Positions 6,082 through 12,476 of a DNA stretch of 12,476 nucleotides are shown one piece after another. Position numbers and translations under genes: made by a program. Every line of letters begins with the position of its first letter. Position 1 is the stretch's first letter. This DNA is from Gammaproteobacteria bacterium. Its GTDB lineage: Bacteria; Pseudomonadota; Gammaproteobacteria; Granulosicoccales; Granulosicoccaceae. The notes below the pieces were generated by a model that did not search any database, was not told where the DNA came from, and was given only the letters and a program-made list of their open reading frames with translations. Location: contig JAGRHW010000068.1 in assembly GCA_020444765.1 (NCBI GenBank), positions 1-12,476 of the forward strand, written 5' to 3'.

Positions 6082-7815
6082 ATGCAGTCTAATAATACTG
6101 TTTCAATTGACAAGTCAGGAGCCTCTTCTCCACTTTCGGGTCTATCGAAAAGACTCGTCAAAGACGGTCTGATCAGCGAAAAAGACGCACTGGATGCGGT
6201 TTCCGAGGCGAAAGACAGCCAAACCCCCCTGGTAAAATACTTTGTCAATAACCTGAACCTGTCGGAAAGTCTGGTCGCTGTATCTCTGGGCAGGGAGTTC
6301 GGTATTCCCGTGTTCGACGTGAGCCGGATTAATCCCGACTCAATTCCGAAAAATCTGGCCAAGGAAGAACTTGTCAGCAAACATCATGCTTTACCTATCA
6401 GCGTAAAGGGTTCCCAGCTTTACGTCGCGCTGTCCGACCCGACAAATACTGCAGCGCTCGATGCCTTTAAGTTTTCATCCGGAATGCGCGTAGAAGCGGT
6501 ACTGGCCGAAGAGATAAAACTGGAACAACTGATTCGAACCGTACTGGATAGCCAGAGTAACAGTCTGGGCGAAGACCTGGATGCAAGCTTTGACAATATC
6601 GACGTGGGAGATGATACCGACCTTGAAGAGGACGACGACAAATCGGATGTCGACGACACCCCAGTTGTGCGCTTCGTCAATAAGGTGCTGTTGGACGGCA
6701 TCAAGCGCGGCGCGTCGGATATTCATATCGAACCCTACGAGAAAGTCTTTCGAGTACGTTTTCGTATTGACGGTATCCTGCAGGAAGTTGCATCGCCGCC
6801 ACTGAACATGGCCGAGCGTATTACCGCGCGTTTGAAGGTCATGTCGCGGATGGATATTTCCGAGCGGCGCGTACCGCAGGACGGACGTATCAAGCTCAAA
6901 CTGTCGAAAACACGGGCTATCGATTTTCGTGTCAATACATGTCCGACACTGTTCGGTGAAAAAACCGTATTGCGGATACTCGACCCCAGCAGCGCACAGC
7001 TTGGTATAGATGCGCTCGGTTACGAGCCCGAGCAGAAAGATCTGTACATGAAGGCGCTTGCCAATCCTTACGGCATGATCCTGGTTACCGGCCCGACTGG
7101 AAGTGGTAAAACCGTATCGCTTTATACCGGCTTGAATATACTTAATAAACCGGATACCAATATTTCGACAGCGGAAGATCCGGCCGAGATCAACCTGGCG
7201 GGCATCAACCAGGTCAACGTCAACCCGAAAGCAGGCCTGACCTTTGCCGAGGCACTCAAGTCCTTCCTGCGTCAGGATCCGGACGTTATCATGGTCGGTG
7301 AGATTCGTGACCTGGAAACCGGCAGTATCGCCATCAAGGCGGCTCAAACCGGTCACCTGGTTCTGTCCACTCTGCACACCAATGACGCGCCGCAAACTCT
7401 GTCGCGCCTGGTGAATATGGGCATACCGCCGTTTAATATTGCAAGCGCGGTAACCTTGATCATCGCCCAGCGTCTTGGCCGCCGTTTGTGCGAACACTGC
7501 AAGACTGAAAATGACATACCACGGGAAGCGCTTCTTGAAGAGGGCTTCAAAGAGCATCAGCTCGATGACCTGAAAGTCTATAAAGCGGTCGGCTGCAGCA
7601 AGTGTAATGAAGGCTATAAAGGCCGTGTCGGTATCTACCAGGTTATGCCTATTTCGGAGGCCATAGCACGTGTGGTCATGGAGGGCGGTAACGCGATGGA
7701 TGTTGCCGATCAGGCCAAAAAAGAGAACATCCCTGACCTTCGTGCATCAGCTCTGAAAAAAGTAGCGCAGGGCGTCTTGAGTCTCGAAGAAGCCAACCGT
7801 GTAACCAAGGATTAA
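6082..7815 (+). CDS. pilB: PilB, type IV pilus extension ATPase
   Basis: A 577-residue cytoplasmic hexameric ATPase of the GspE/PilB secretion-ATPase family that drives pilus polymerisation. The N-terminal GspE-N/MshEN-like region (about 15-165) is followed by an acidic linker (about 175-195, many Asp/Glu) that separates it from the motor. The motor shows SDIHIEP, Walker A GPTGSGKT (337-344), the Asp box STAEDPAE, Walker B DPDVIMVGEIRD (399-410) and a His box near STLHTNDA. A zinc-binding pair CEHC (470-473) and CSKC (505-508) is typical of PilB. TAEDPAE replaces the more common TVEDPVE seen in related ATPases, which I believe is normal in PilB. ATG 6082 has GCGGAA (6069-6073 region) eight bases upstream. 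pilC follows after six bases. Confidence 0.96.
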   Translation: MQSNNTVSIDKSGASSPLSGLSKRLVKDGLISEKDALDAVSEAKDSQTPLVKYFVNNLNLSESLVAVSLGREFGIPVFDVSRINPDSIPKNLAKEELVSKHHALPISVKGSQLYVALSDPTNTAALDAFKFSSGMRVEAVLAEEIKLEQLIRTVLDSQSNSLGEDLDASFDNIDVGDDTDLEEDDDKSDVDDTPVVRFVNKVLLDGIKRGASDIHIEPYEKVFRVRFRIDGILQEVASPPLNMAERITARLKVMSRMDISERRVPQDGRIKLKLSKTRAIDFRVNTCPTLFGEKTVLRILDPSSAQLGIDALGYEPEQKDLYMKALANPYGMILVTGPTGSGKTVSLYTGLNILNKPDTNISTAEDPAEINLAGINQVNVNPKAGLTFAEALKSFLRQDPDVIMVGEIRDLETGSIAIKAAQTGHLVLSTLHTNDAPQTLSRLVNMGIPPFNIASAVTLIIAQRLGRRLCEHCKTENDIPREALLEEGFKEHQLDDLKVYKAVGCSKCNEGYKGRVGIYQVMPISEAIARVVMEGGNAMDVADQAKKENIPDLRASALKKVAQGVLSLEEANRVTKD

Positions 7816-7821
7816 CGAACA

Positions 7822-9060
7822 ATGTCCCAAGCCACACCTGCAACAGCTGCCAACCGAGAAACCCAACGCACCCTGTACGAATGGGAAGGCACTGACAAAA
7901 AAGGCAGCAAGATCCGCGGTACCATGTCGGCACAGAGTGTCGACCTGATCAAGGCCAAGTTACGTCGTCAGGGCATACTGCCGACCAAGATCAAAAAACA
8001 GTCGAAAAAGAAGGGGGGGGGTGAAAAAATCAATGCCGGTGATATTGCAATCTTTGCTCGTCAATTGACGACCATGATGCAATCCGGCATACCGATGGTT
8101 CAGTCGCTGGAAATCGTTGCTCAGGGTCTTGAGAAAAAATCAATGCGCGATATGGTCTTTGCGATCAAAGCCGATGTTGAGTCCGGTAGTAATTTTGCGT
8201 CTGCGTTGACGAAATTTCCTGATCAATTTGATGACTTGTTTTGCAGCCTTGTTGACGCCGGTGAACAGTCTGGAACACTGGACACACTGTTAAACGAAAT
8301 CGCAAACTACAAGGAAAAAACGGAAGCGCTGCGTAAAAAGATCAAAAAAGCAATGACATACCCAATATCCGTATTGGTCATAGCTTCCATAGTAACGGGT
8401 ATTTTGCTAATTTTCGTGGTACCGCAATTTGAAACACTATTTAAAAGTGTAGGTTCTGACCTCCCGGCGTTCACCAAATTCGTTGTCACCCTTTCCGAGG
8501 GTATGCAAAAATGGTGGTATGTTGTGATTATAGGCGTTGGACTGATTGTCTATTCATTCAAGAAGGCTCGTAAGGTTTCCAAACCGTTTAACCGCTTAAT
8601 AGATCAAATCTCGCTGAAGCTTCCGGTTTTCGGACCAATTATGATTAAAGCGGCTACCGCACGGTTTTCCAGAACACTGTCCACCATGTCACGCGCCGGT
8701 GTGCCCATAGTTGAAGCTATGGAAAATGTTGCAGGAACAGCAGGCAACGAGATCTTCAAGGAAGCGATACTGAAAATGAAAGACGAGGCCGCAACCGGCC
8801 AAAGGTTGCAGATCTCCATCGCGCAGTCCGGCCTGTTCTCGACCATGGTCATTCAGATGGTCGCTATTGGCGAAGAAGCCGGTTCGATCGACGAAATGCT
8901 CGGCAAGGTCGCGGAATTCTATGAAGGCGAAGTCGATAACGACGTCGACGCGCTGACGAGTCTGATGGAACCCATAATCATGGCGTTCCTCGGTATCGTA
9001 ATCGGTGGCCTCGTGCTTGCAATGTATCTGCCTATCTTTAAGATGGGAGAAGCTTTCTAG
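7822..9060 (+). CDS. pilC: PilC, inner-membrane platform protein of the type IV pilus
   Basis: A 412-residue GspF-family membrane protein that couples PilB to pilin assembly. An N-terminal cytoplasmic segment (YEWEGTDKKGSKIRG, then a Lys/Gly-rich linker at about 58-68) leads into two T2SSF domains (about 75-195 and 275-400). Likely membrane helices are at about 182-203, 232-249 and 385-407. Family signatures include FARQLTTMMQSGIPMVQSLE and the ending LPIFKMGEAF. The Shine-Dalgarno AAGGA (7807-7811) lies inside the last codons of pilB, so translation is probably coupled. Codons 64-67 contain a run of nine G bases (8013-8021). The frame is intact here, but a one-base slip would truncate the protein shortly after residue 67. 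Confidence 0.96.
   Translation: MSQATPATAANRETQRTLYEWEGTDKKGSKIRGTMSAQSVDLIKAKLRRQGILPTKIKKQSKKKGGGEKINAGDIAIFARQLTTMMQSGIPMVQSLEIVAQGLEKKSMRDMVFAIKADVESGSNFASALTKFPDQFDDLFCSLVDAGEQSGTLDTLLNEIANYKEKTEALRKKIKKAMTYPISVLVIASIVTGILLIFVVPQFETLFKSVGSDLPAFTKFVVTLSEGMQKWWYVVIIGVGLIVYSFKKARKVSKPFNRLIDQISLKLPVFGPIMIKAATARFSRTLSTMSRAGVPIVEAMENVAGTAGNEIFKEAILKMKDEAATGQRLQISIAQSGLFSTMVIQMVAIGEEAGSIDEMLGKVAEFYEGEVDNDVDALTSLMEPIIMAFLGIVIGGLVLAMYLPIFKMGEAF
8013..8021 (+). repeat. Nine-G homopolymer inside pilC
   Basis: Nine consecutive G bases encode the Lys-Gly-Gly-Gly junction in the poorly conserved linker of PilC, with A-runs on both sides (TCGAAAAAGAA before, TGAAAAAATC after). Tracts of this length are known slippage sites in other bacteria. 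Whether the length varies here cannot be judged from one sequence. Confidence 0.9.
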
Positions 9061-9081
9061 AAAAGCTGCACGGGATTTTCA

Positions 9082-9948
9082 ATGTCAGCCACGCTTGATT
9101 TATTGCAGGCCAATACGTTTTTGTTCCTGGCTATCGTAGCCTTGTTCAGCCTGTTTGTCGGCAGCTTTCTGAATGTCGTCATTTATCGGCTGCCGATCAT
9201 GATGGAAAACAGCTGGCGGCGTGAGTGCCGCGAGCTTTTGGACCACGAGCCAGGCAATGATTCACAAGCGGAAACCACGTTTAATCTGATGGTGCCCCGC
9301 TCGCGTTGTCCGTCCTGCGGCCAGTTAATCAACGCCTGGCAGAATATACCGGTCATCAGTTATATTCTGCTGCGCGGGAAATGCGGTAACTGCGGCACGC
9401 CGATTTCCATTCAATACCCTATCATCGAGATAGTCACCAGCATTTTGTGCGTGTTGGTGGCGTTGAAATTTGGCGTCAGTATTCAGACGCTTGCCGGGAT
9501 TATCATTACCTGGTCGCTGATCACTCTAACGGTTATAGACTTCAGGCACACGCTGCTGCCGGATGATATTACACTGCCGGTTTTATGGCTGGGTCTTATT
9601 GCAAGCCTACTTCCGGTCTTTGTCAGCCCGTCGGAAGCAATTGTCGGCGCGGCTGTCGGTTACCTCTCGCTCTGGAGCATCTACTGGCTCTTCAAGCTTG
9701 TTACCGGCAAGGAAGGCATGGGCTATGGCGACTTCAAACTGCTCGCATTGTTCGGCGCCTGGTTCGGCTGGACGTCGATTCCGGTCATCGTCTTACTTTC
9801 CTCGGTGGTCGGCGCCATCGTCGGCATCAGCCTGATCATGGTCAAGGGCCGTGACCGCAATATCCCTATTCCATTCGGACCCTATCTCGCCGCTGCCGGA
9901 TGGATTTACATGGTGTATGGCGAAGCGTTGAAGGCTGTTTATTACTAG
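9082..9948 (+). CDS. pilD: PilD, prepilin peptidase and N-methyltransferase
   Basis: A 288-residue bifunctional inner-membrane aspartic protease that removes prepilin leaders and methylates the new N-terminal Phe using S-adenosylmethionine. The N-terminal methylase-associated domain has GSFLNVVIYRLP and the zinc-type pair CPSC (76-79) and CGNC (101-104). The peptidase part has the catalytic aspartates Asp153 (VIDFRHTLLPDD) and Asp217 in the GxGD motif (GYGDFKLLALFGAW). About seven to eight hydrophobic segments are present. GGGA (9072-9075) lies six bases before ATG 9082, and the gap to pilC is 21 bases. Substrates should include both pilins encoded upstream, and possibly type II secretion pseudopilins encoded elsewhere. 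Confidence 0.96.
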   Translation: MSATLDLLQANTFLFLAIVALFSLFVGSFLNVVIYRLPIMMENSWRRECRELLDHEPGNDSQAETTFNLMVPRSRCPSCGQLINAWQNIPVISYILLRGKCGNCGTPISIQYPIIEIVTSILCVLVALKFGVSIQTLAGIIITWSLITLTVIDFRHTLLPDDITLPVLWLGLIASLLPVFVSPSEAIVGAAVGYLSLWSIYWLFKLVTGKEGMGYGDFKLLALFGAWFGWTSIPVIVLLSSVVGAIVGISLIMVKGRDRNIPIPFGPYLAAAGWIYMVYGEALKAVYY

Positions 9949-9970
9949 GCAGATTGCTCTTCACCGTGCC

Positions 9971-10107
9971 CGTCATTCCCGTCAACGAACGGGAATCCAT
10001 GATGTTTCAATCTCCAATCCTGCTTATCTACTGCACCGGTGGTTCAGTCGCCTTTGTTTTTTTGACTTCGGTTGCTGGATTCCCGCCTAAAGACTGCGGG
10101 AATGACG
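9971..10107. repeat. Palindrome-ended repeat element, copy 1
   Basis: A 137-bp element with terminal inverted repeats CGTCATTCCCG (9971-9981) and CGGGAATGACG (10097-10107). Each end is also a local hairpin: ATTCCCGT with ACGGGAAT on the left, ATTCCCGC with GCGGGAAT on the right. The core has the palindrome CACCGGTG. Copy 2 at 10213-10348 is about 90% identical by eye. There is no coding capacity. It is consistent with a MITE-like or REP-like mobile palindromic element. Confidence 0.8.
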
Positions 10108-10179
10108 GAGCATGTACTACCTTGCGGGAATGACGGAGCATGTACTACCTTGCGGGAGTAACGGGGTATGTACTACCTT
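10096..10179. repeat. Three tandem 28-bp repeats
   Basis: Units are 10096-10123, 10124-10151 (identical) and 10152-10179 (four substitutions). Each starts GCGGGAATGACG, the right end of the palindromic element, and ends ATGTACTACCTT. The array overlaps the end of copy 1 and appears to be an amplified element end plus 16 bases of flank. It is not CRISPR: the units abut with no spacers. Confidence 0.88.
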
Positions 10180-10212
10180 TCGAGGTTAGCAGTGGCAGGG
10201 GCACACCTGGTT

Positions 10213-10348
10213 CGTCATTCCCGTCAATGAACGGGAATCCATGAGGCTTCAATCTCTAATCATGCTTATCTACTGCACCGGTGGTTCAGTCGCCTCTGCT
10301 TTTTTGACTTGGGTTGCTGGATTCCCCCTGAACACTGTGGGAATGGCG
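10213..10348. repeat. Palindrome-ended repeat element, copy 2
   Basis: A 136-bp direct copy of the element at 9971-10107, with roughly 14 differences. The left end is perfect (CGTCATTCCCG). The right end has decayed to TGGGAATGGCG, and its internal hairpin is broken by one lost base and several substitutions. This copy therefore looks older or less constrained than copy 1. Confidence 0.8.
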
Positions 10349-10358
10349 ATGGCAAGAT

Positions 10359-10371
10359 GGTGCAATGCACC
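10359..10371. repeat. Short palindrome before coaE
   Basis: GGTGCA (10359-10364) and TGCACC (10366-10371) flank a single A. It lies about 69 bases before the coaE -10 box, just outside repeat copy 2. It could be a protein-binding site or part of the repeat cluster; no function can be assigned. Confidence 0.35.
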
Positions 10372-10439
10372 TGACCCTTTCAGTTAACTCCTGCAACAAA
10401 AATTCAACTTTACAAAAAGGCCTGATCCACACTTTGGCG

Positions 10440-10445
10440 TATAAT
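10440..10445 (+). promoter_or_regulatory. Candidate -10 box of coaE-zapD
   Basis: A perfect TATAAT lies 28 bases before the coaE start, placing transcription start near 10452 with a leader of about 22 bases. There is no good -35 box at 16-18 bases; TTTACA (10409-10414) is too far. The preceding repeats separate coaE-zapD from the pil genes, so an own promoter is plausible. Confidence 0.45.
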
Positions 10446-10473
10446 CCCGTTATAGCCTACGCGGAATATTTAA

Positions 10474-11094
10474 ATGCTGAAAATCGCCCTGACCGGTGGT
10501 ATTGCAAGCGGTAAAACAACGGTATCGGACGAGTTCGCCAAACTCGGCGTTCCGGTTGCCGATGCGGATGTGATTGCGCGTGAGGTGGTCGAACCGGGTA
10601 GCGAGGCGCTAGCGGCGCTGGAAGAGCTGTTCGGCAGAGATGTCATCGCACAGGATGGCTCGCTGGATCGCGGCGCCTTGCGAAAAATTATCTTCTCCGA
10701 CAAGGAAAAAAAACGCCAGGTCGAGGCAATTCTGCATCCTGCAATCCACGATCGCGCGACATCATTATTTACATACTTCGAGCAGCAAGGTGCTAAATAT
10801 TGTATTTATGTTATCCCTTTATTACTCGAAACCGGTCAGACGGAACGCTTCGACCGCATACTGGTTATCGACAGTCTGCCAGAAACACAAATTCTGCGCG
10901 TTATGGCGCGGGATTCCGTAACGCGGGAGCACGCGCTGGCCATTCTTGACGCTCAGGCCAACCGCCATGTCAGATTGGCGATAGCGCACGATGTCATCAT
11001 GAACACCGGCTCGATTGACGACCTGACTGCGCAGGTCAGAGAGCTTCATTTAAGCTACCTGGAAATAGCCAGACAATCTTCGGAACAATCATGA
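10474..11094 (+). CDS. coaE: Dephospho-CoA kinase
   Basis: A 206-residue enzyme for the last step of coenzyme A synthesis: ATP-dependent phosphorylation of dephospho-CoA at the ribose 3'-hydroxyl, in the cytoplasm. The P-loop GGIASGKT is at residues 8-15, DADVIARE at about 30-37 and LHPAI near His88. Further family landmarks are VIPLLLETG, MARDSVTREHALAILDAQ and HDVIMNTGSIDDL. The length is normal for the family (about 200). ATG 10474 has GCGGAA (10461-10466) seven bases upstream. The stop overlaps the zapD start in ATGA, so the two genes are coupled. Linkage of coaE to pilD is common in gammaproteobacteria and does not imply a pilus role. Confidence 0.96.
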   Translation: MLKIALTGGIASGKTTVSDEFAKLGVPVADADVIAREVVEPGSEALAALEELFGRDVIAQDGSLDRGALRKIIFSDKEKKRQVEAILHPAIHDRATSLFTYFEQQGAKYCIYVIPLLLETGQTERFDRILVIDSLPETQILRVMARDSVTREHALAILDAQANRHVRLAIAHDVIMNTGSIDDLTAQVRELHLSYLEIARQSSEQS

Positions 11095-11852
11095 CCGTTT
11101 TTGAACAACCATTAAACGAACGGATACGCGCATTTATGCGCTTGCAACAACTTTTCGTACGTCTCGATCATCACCTGAACGGCCTTTCCCGGTGTGACAT
11201 CCAGGCCTCCATTGGCGTGTTACTCGACGCCTATGACCTGACCAGCCGCAGCAACCTCAAAACCGAGGTGCTCAAGGAACTCGAGCGCCATAACCCGCCG
11301 GACGCCAAGCGCGCCGAGGATGAGGAAGAAACCAAAGTTCAGTTTCAGCTGACGCGGGAAAACATACAATTGTTGCGCAATGAGCTGCACGCCCAGCCTG
11401 TTCGCTCATATCAGCAGTTGCAAAATAATGAGTTTCTCAACAGCGTCAAGCAGCGCTGCGGCATTTCCGGCACCGGCAGCACCAATGATTTACCGCTTTA
11501 TCATTTCTGGCTGGACCGGGACGTTATCGAATGCAGAAATACAATCATAGAATGGATGGAGCCGTACAAGCATTTACGGGAAGCAATCGACCTCATTCTG
11601 GAAAACATCCGCAGAAACGGCAAGTTTCAGGAAATCACCGCGGAGCGCGGATTTTATCAGAGCAGTTTGCGCAGTGAAAAATCACTCCAACTGGTACGGG
11701 TGGAGATTCCCGAACATGCGGATATTTTTCCGGAAATCAGCGCCGGCATACATCGCATCACGATCCGCTTTATGAAATATGTCTCGGCCAATGAGAAGCC
11801 GGCTCAAAGCCTGGAAGATATTAATTTCAGGATTGCGTTTTGTGAACTTTGA
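11091..11852 (+). CDS. zapD: Cell division protein ZapD, FtsZ-binding
   Basis: A 253-residue protein of the ZapD/YacF (DUF1342) family, a cytoplasmic FtsZ-associated factor that bundles FtsZ filaments in the Z-ring. The N-terminal signature FEQPLNERIRAFMRLQQLF and the mainly helical N-half followed by a beta-rich C-half (LQLVRVEIPE, HRITIRFM, DINFRIAFCEL) fit the family. The length matches the usual 245-255. Its ATG overlaps the coaE stop by 4 bp and GGAA (11082-11085) precedes it. The small zinc protein YacG, which often follows zapD, is not present; mutT faces zapD only 6 bp away, leaving no room for a separate terminator. Confidence 0.94.
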   Translation: MTVFEQPLNERIRAFMRLQQLFVRLDHHLNGLSRCDIQASIGVLLDAYDLTSRSNLKTEVLKELERHNPPDAKRAEDEEETKVQFQLTRENIQLLRNELHAQPVRSYQQLQNNEFLNSVKQRCGISGTGSTNDLPLYHFWLDRDVIECRNTIIEWMEPYKHLREAIDLILENIRRNGKFQEITAERGFYQSSLRSEKSLQLVRVEIPEHADIFPEISAGIHRITIRFMKYVSANEKPAQSLEDINFRIAFCEL

Positions 11853-11858
11853 CGATAC

Positions 11859-12293
11859 TCAGAGCGACCGATCTACCAGCAAATCGATTATCGCTTTGTT
11901 GGCTTCGGGAAACTCATAGTCTCTGATCCTGTCGATACCGACCCAGCGTACTTCCTGCCCTTCCAGCCCCTGCGGCACACCGTCAAAGTCAGTAACTGAC
12001 CAGAAATCGAGCAAGACCGATTTATCAGGATAATCGTGCTGAATCTTTACCAGAGGCTCACAGCGCGTTATCGCAATATCTATCTCTTCGACTAACTCAC
12101 GGTGCAAAGCCAAAGCGGGGGTTTCACCCGCCTCCAGCTTGCCGCCGGGAAACTCCCATAATCCGCCCTGGTGGAGATGACGCGGGCGGCGGGCAAGGAG
12201 AATCTGTTTTTGATCACGGCTATAGATGACGGCCGCGACGACATAAAGTCGTGGCACGCTGGCAGGTCGCTGATCAGCTTCGGTAGTCGGCAT
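11859..12293 (-). CDS. mutT: MutT-type Nudix hydrolase (8-oxo-dGTP diphosphatase)
   Basis: A 144-residue Nudix protein that probably hydrolyses 8-oxo-dGTP and so prevents A-to-C mutations. [29 protein letters not shown] and the Nudix box are clear. In the box, Gly51, Glu57, Arg65-Glu66 and Glu69-Glu70 are all kept, but Asp72 replaces the usual glycine (EEIDI for EEIGI). The metal-binding glutamates are intact, so activity is expected. Start choice is uncertain. ATG 12293 overlaps the end of argJ by 20 bases. ATG 12305 or GTG 12257 are alternatives; none has a strong ribosome-binding site. The overlap and shared strand point to an argJ-mutT operon. It converges with zapD. Confidence 0.92.
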   Translation of the reverse strand: MPTTEADQRPASVPRLYVVAAVIYSRDQKQILLARRPRHLHQGGLWEFPGGKLEAGETPALALHRELVEEIDIAITRCEPLVKIQHDYPDKSVLLDFWSVTDFDGVPQGLEGQEVRWVGIDRIRDYEFPEANKAIIDLLVDRSL

Positions 12294-12476
12294 TGATGCG
12301 CACATAGTCACTGGACAGATCACAGGTCCAGACCGTGCTCGAAGCCTGCCCCCTGCCAAGCGCTATATTGACGGTGATTTCCTGCCGGTTCATCACCATC
12401 TGTCCGAGTTCCTCGGTGTAGGTGTTGGCCGGCTCACCGCCGATCACGATATCGACTTCATCAAGACTGATATCCA
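12274..12476 (-). CDS. argJ: ArgJ, glutamate N-acetyltransferase (3' end only)
   Basis: The last 66 residues of ArgJ run on the minus strand from the window edge to TGA (12276-12274). This frame is otherwise easy to miss because it overlaps the mutT start. Visible landmarks are [28 protein letters not shown], then the typical ArgJ C-terminus [20 protein letters not shown]. ArgJ transfers the acetyl group of N-acetylornithine to glutamate in the cyclic arginine pathway; many members also make N-acetylglutamate from acetyl-CoA. This part belongs to the beta chain produced by self-cleavage, and the catalytic Thr lies outside the window. Confidence 0.95.
   Translation of the reverse strand, partial: DISLDEVDIVIGGEPANTYTEELGQMVMNRQEITVNIALGRGQASSTVWTCDLSSDYVRINADYRS

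Noticed and set aside
6475..7557. Long (360-codon) minus-strand open frame opposite pilB
   Set aside because: It is a mirror of the pilB reading frame. Its translation has no recognisable domain, and pilB on the plus strand has all family motifs.
9900..10133. 77-codon plus-strand open frame across the pilD end and repeat copy 1
   Set aside because: It starts inside pilD in another frame and is composed of repeat-element DNA; no protein features.
10096..10179. CRISPR array
   Set aside because: The 28-bp units are directly abutting without unique spacers and no cas genes are present.
731..10366. The shared 8-mer GGTGCAAT in the pilS inverted repeat (731-738) and the coaE-upstream palindrome (10359-10366) as a common operator
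   Set aside because: Only eight bases are shared and the two palindromes have different spacing, so a common regulator is not supported.

Overview
This window (about half G+C) comes from a gammaproteobacterium. It carries the classical type IVa pilus locus in the order pilS-pilR-(lipoprotein)-pilA-pilA2-pilB-pilC-pilD. The flanks are typical gammaproteobacterial housekeeping genes: bamD on the left, coaE-zapD on the right, then mutT and argJ on the opposite strand. The gene families resemble those of Pseudomonas and purple-sulfur/methanotroph-type gammaproteobacteria, but I cannot name a genus from sequence alone.

Layout. 1-634 is the 3' part of bamD. 635-813 is an intergenic stretch with three perfect hairpins and a very good sigma-54 promoter match aimed at pilS. 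814-3818 holds pilS and pilR, overlapping by one base. 3819-3994 is a leader with a hairpin, followed by an unrecognised cysteine-rich lipoprotein gene (3995-4687). 4688-4893 is the pilA control region, with a palindromic TGTC-type site and a -24/-12 promoter. 4894-5859 holds two tandem, divergent prepilin genes separated by a strong intrinsic terminator. 5860-6081 is the pilB leader, with alternative hairpins. 6082-9948 is pilB-pilC-pilD, tightly spaced. 9949-10473 is a 525-base non-coding stretch with two copies of a roughly 137-bp palindrome-ended element and a 28-bp tandem array. 10474-11852 is coaE-zapD, overlapping by 4 bp. 11859-12476 is mutT and the 3' end of argJ on the minus strand, convergent with zapD across only 6 bp.

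How it works together. PilS senses a membrane or cytoplasmic cue, in Pseudomonas the inner-membrane pilin pool, and phosphorylates PilR, an activator of sigma-54 RNA polymerase. PilR then turns on pilA. PilD cleaves and N-methylates the prepilins, PilB powers their assembly, and PilC is the inner-membrane platform. Sigma-54-like elements lie before pilS and pilA, and weaker ones before the lipoprotein gene and pilA2. This suggests, without proving, that the left half of the locus is one PilR/RpoN circuit.

Items most worth following up are: the unknown lipoprotein between pilR and pilA; the second pilin with its odd leader; a run of nine G bases inside pilC that could make piliation phase-variable; the hairpin/sigma-54 overlap before pilS; the alternative-hairpin pilB leader; and the repeat cluster between pilD and coaE. 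No RNA genes, CRISPR arrays, transposase or phage genes were seen.
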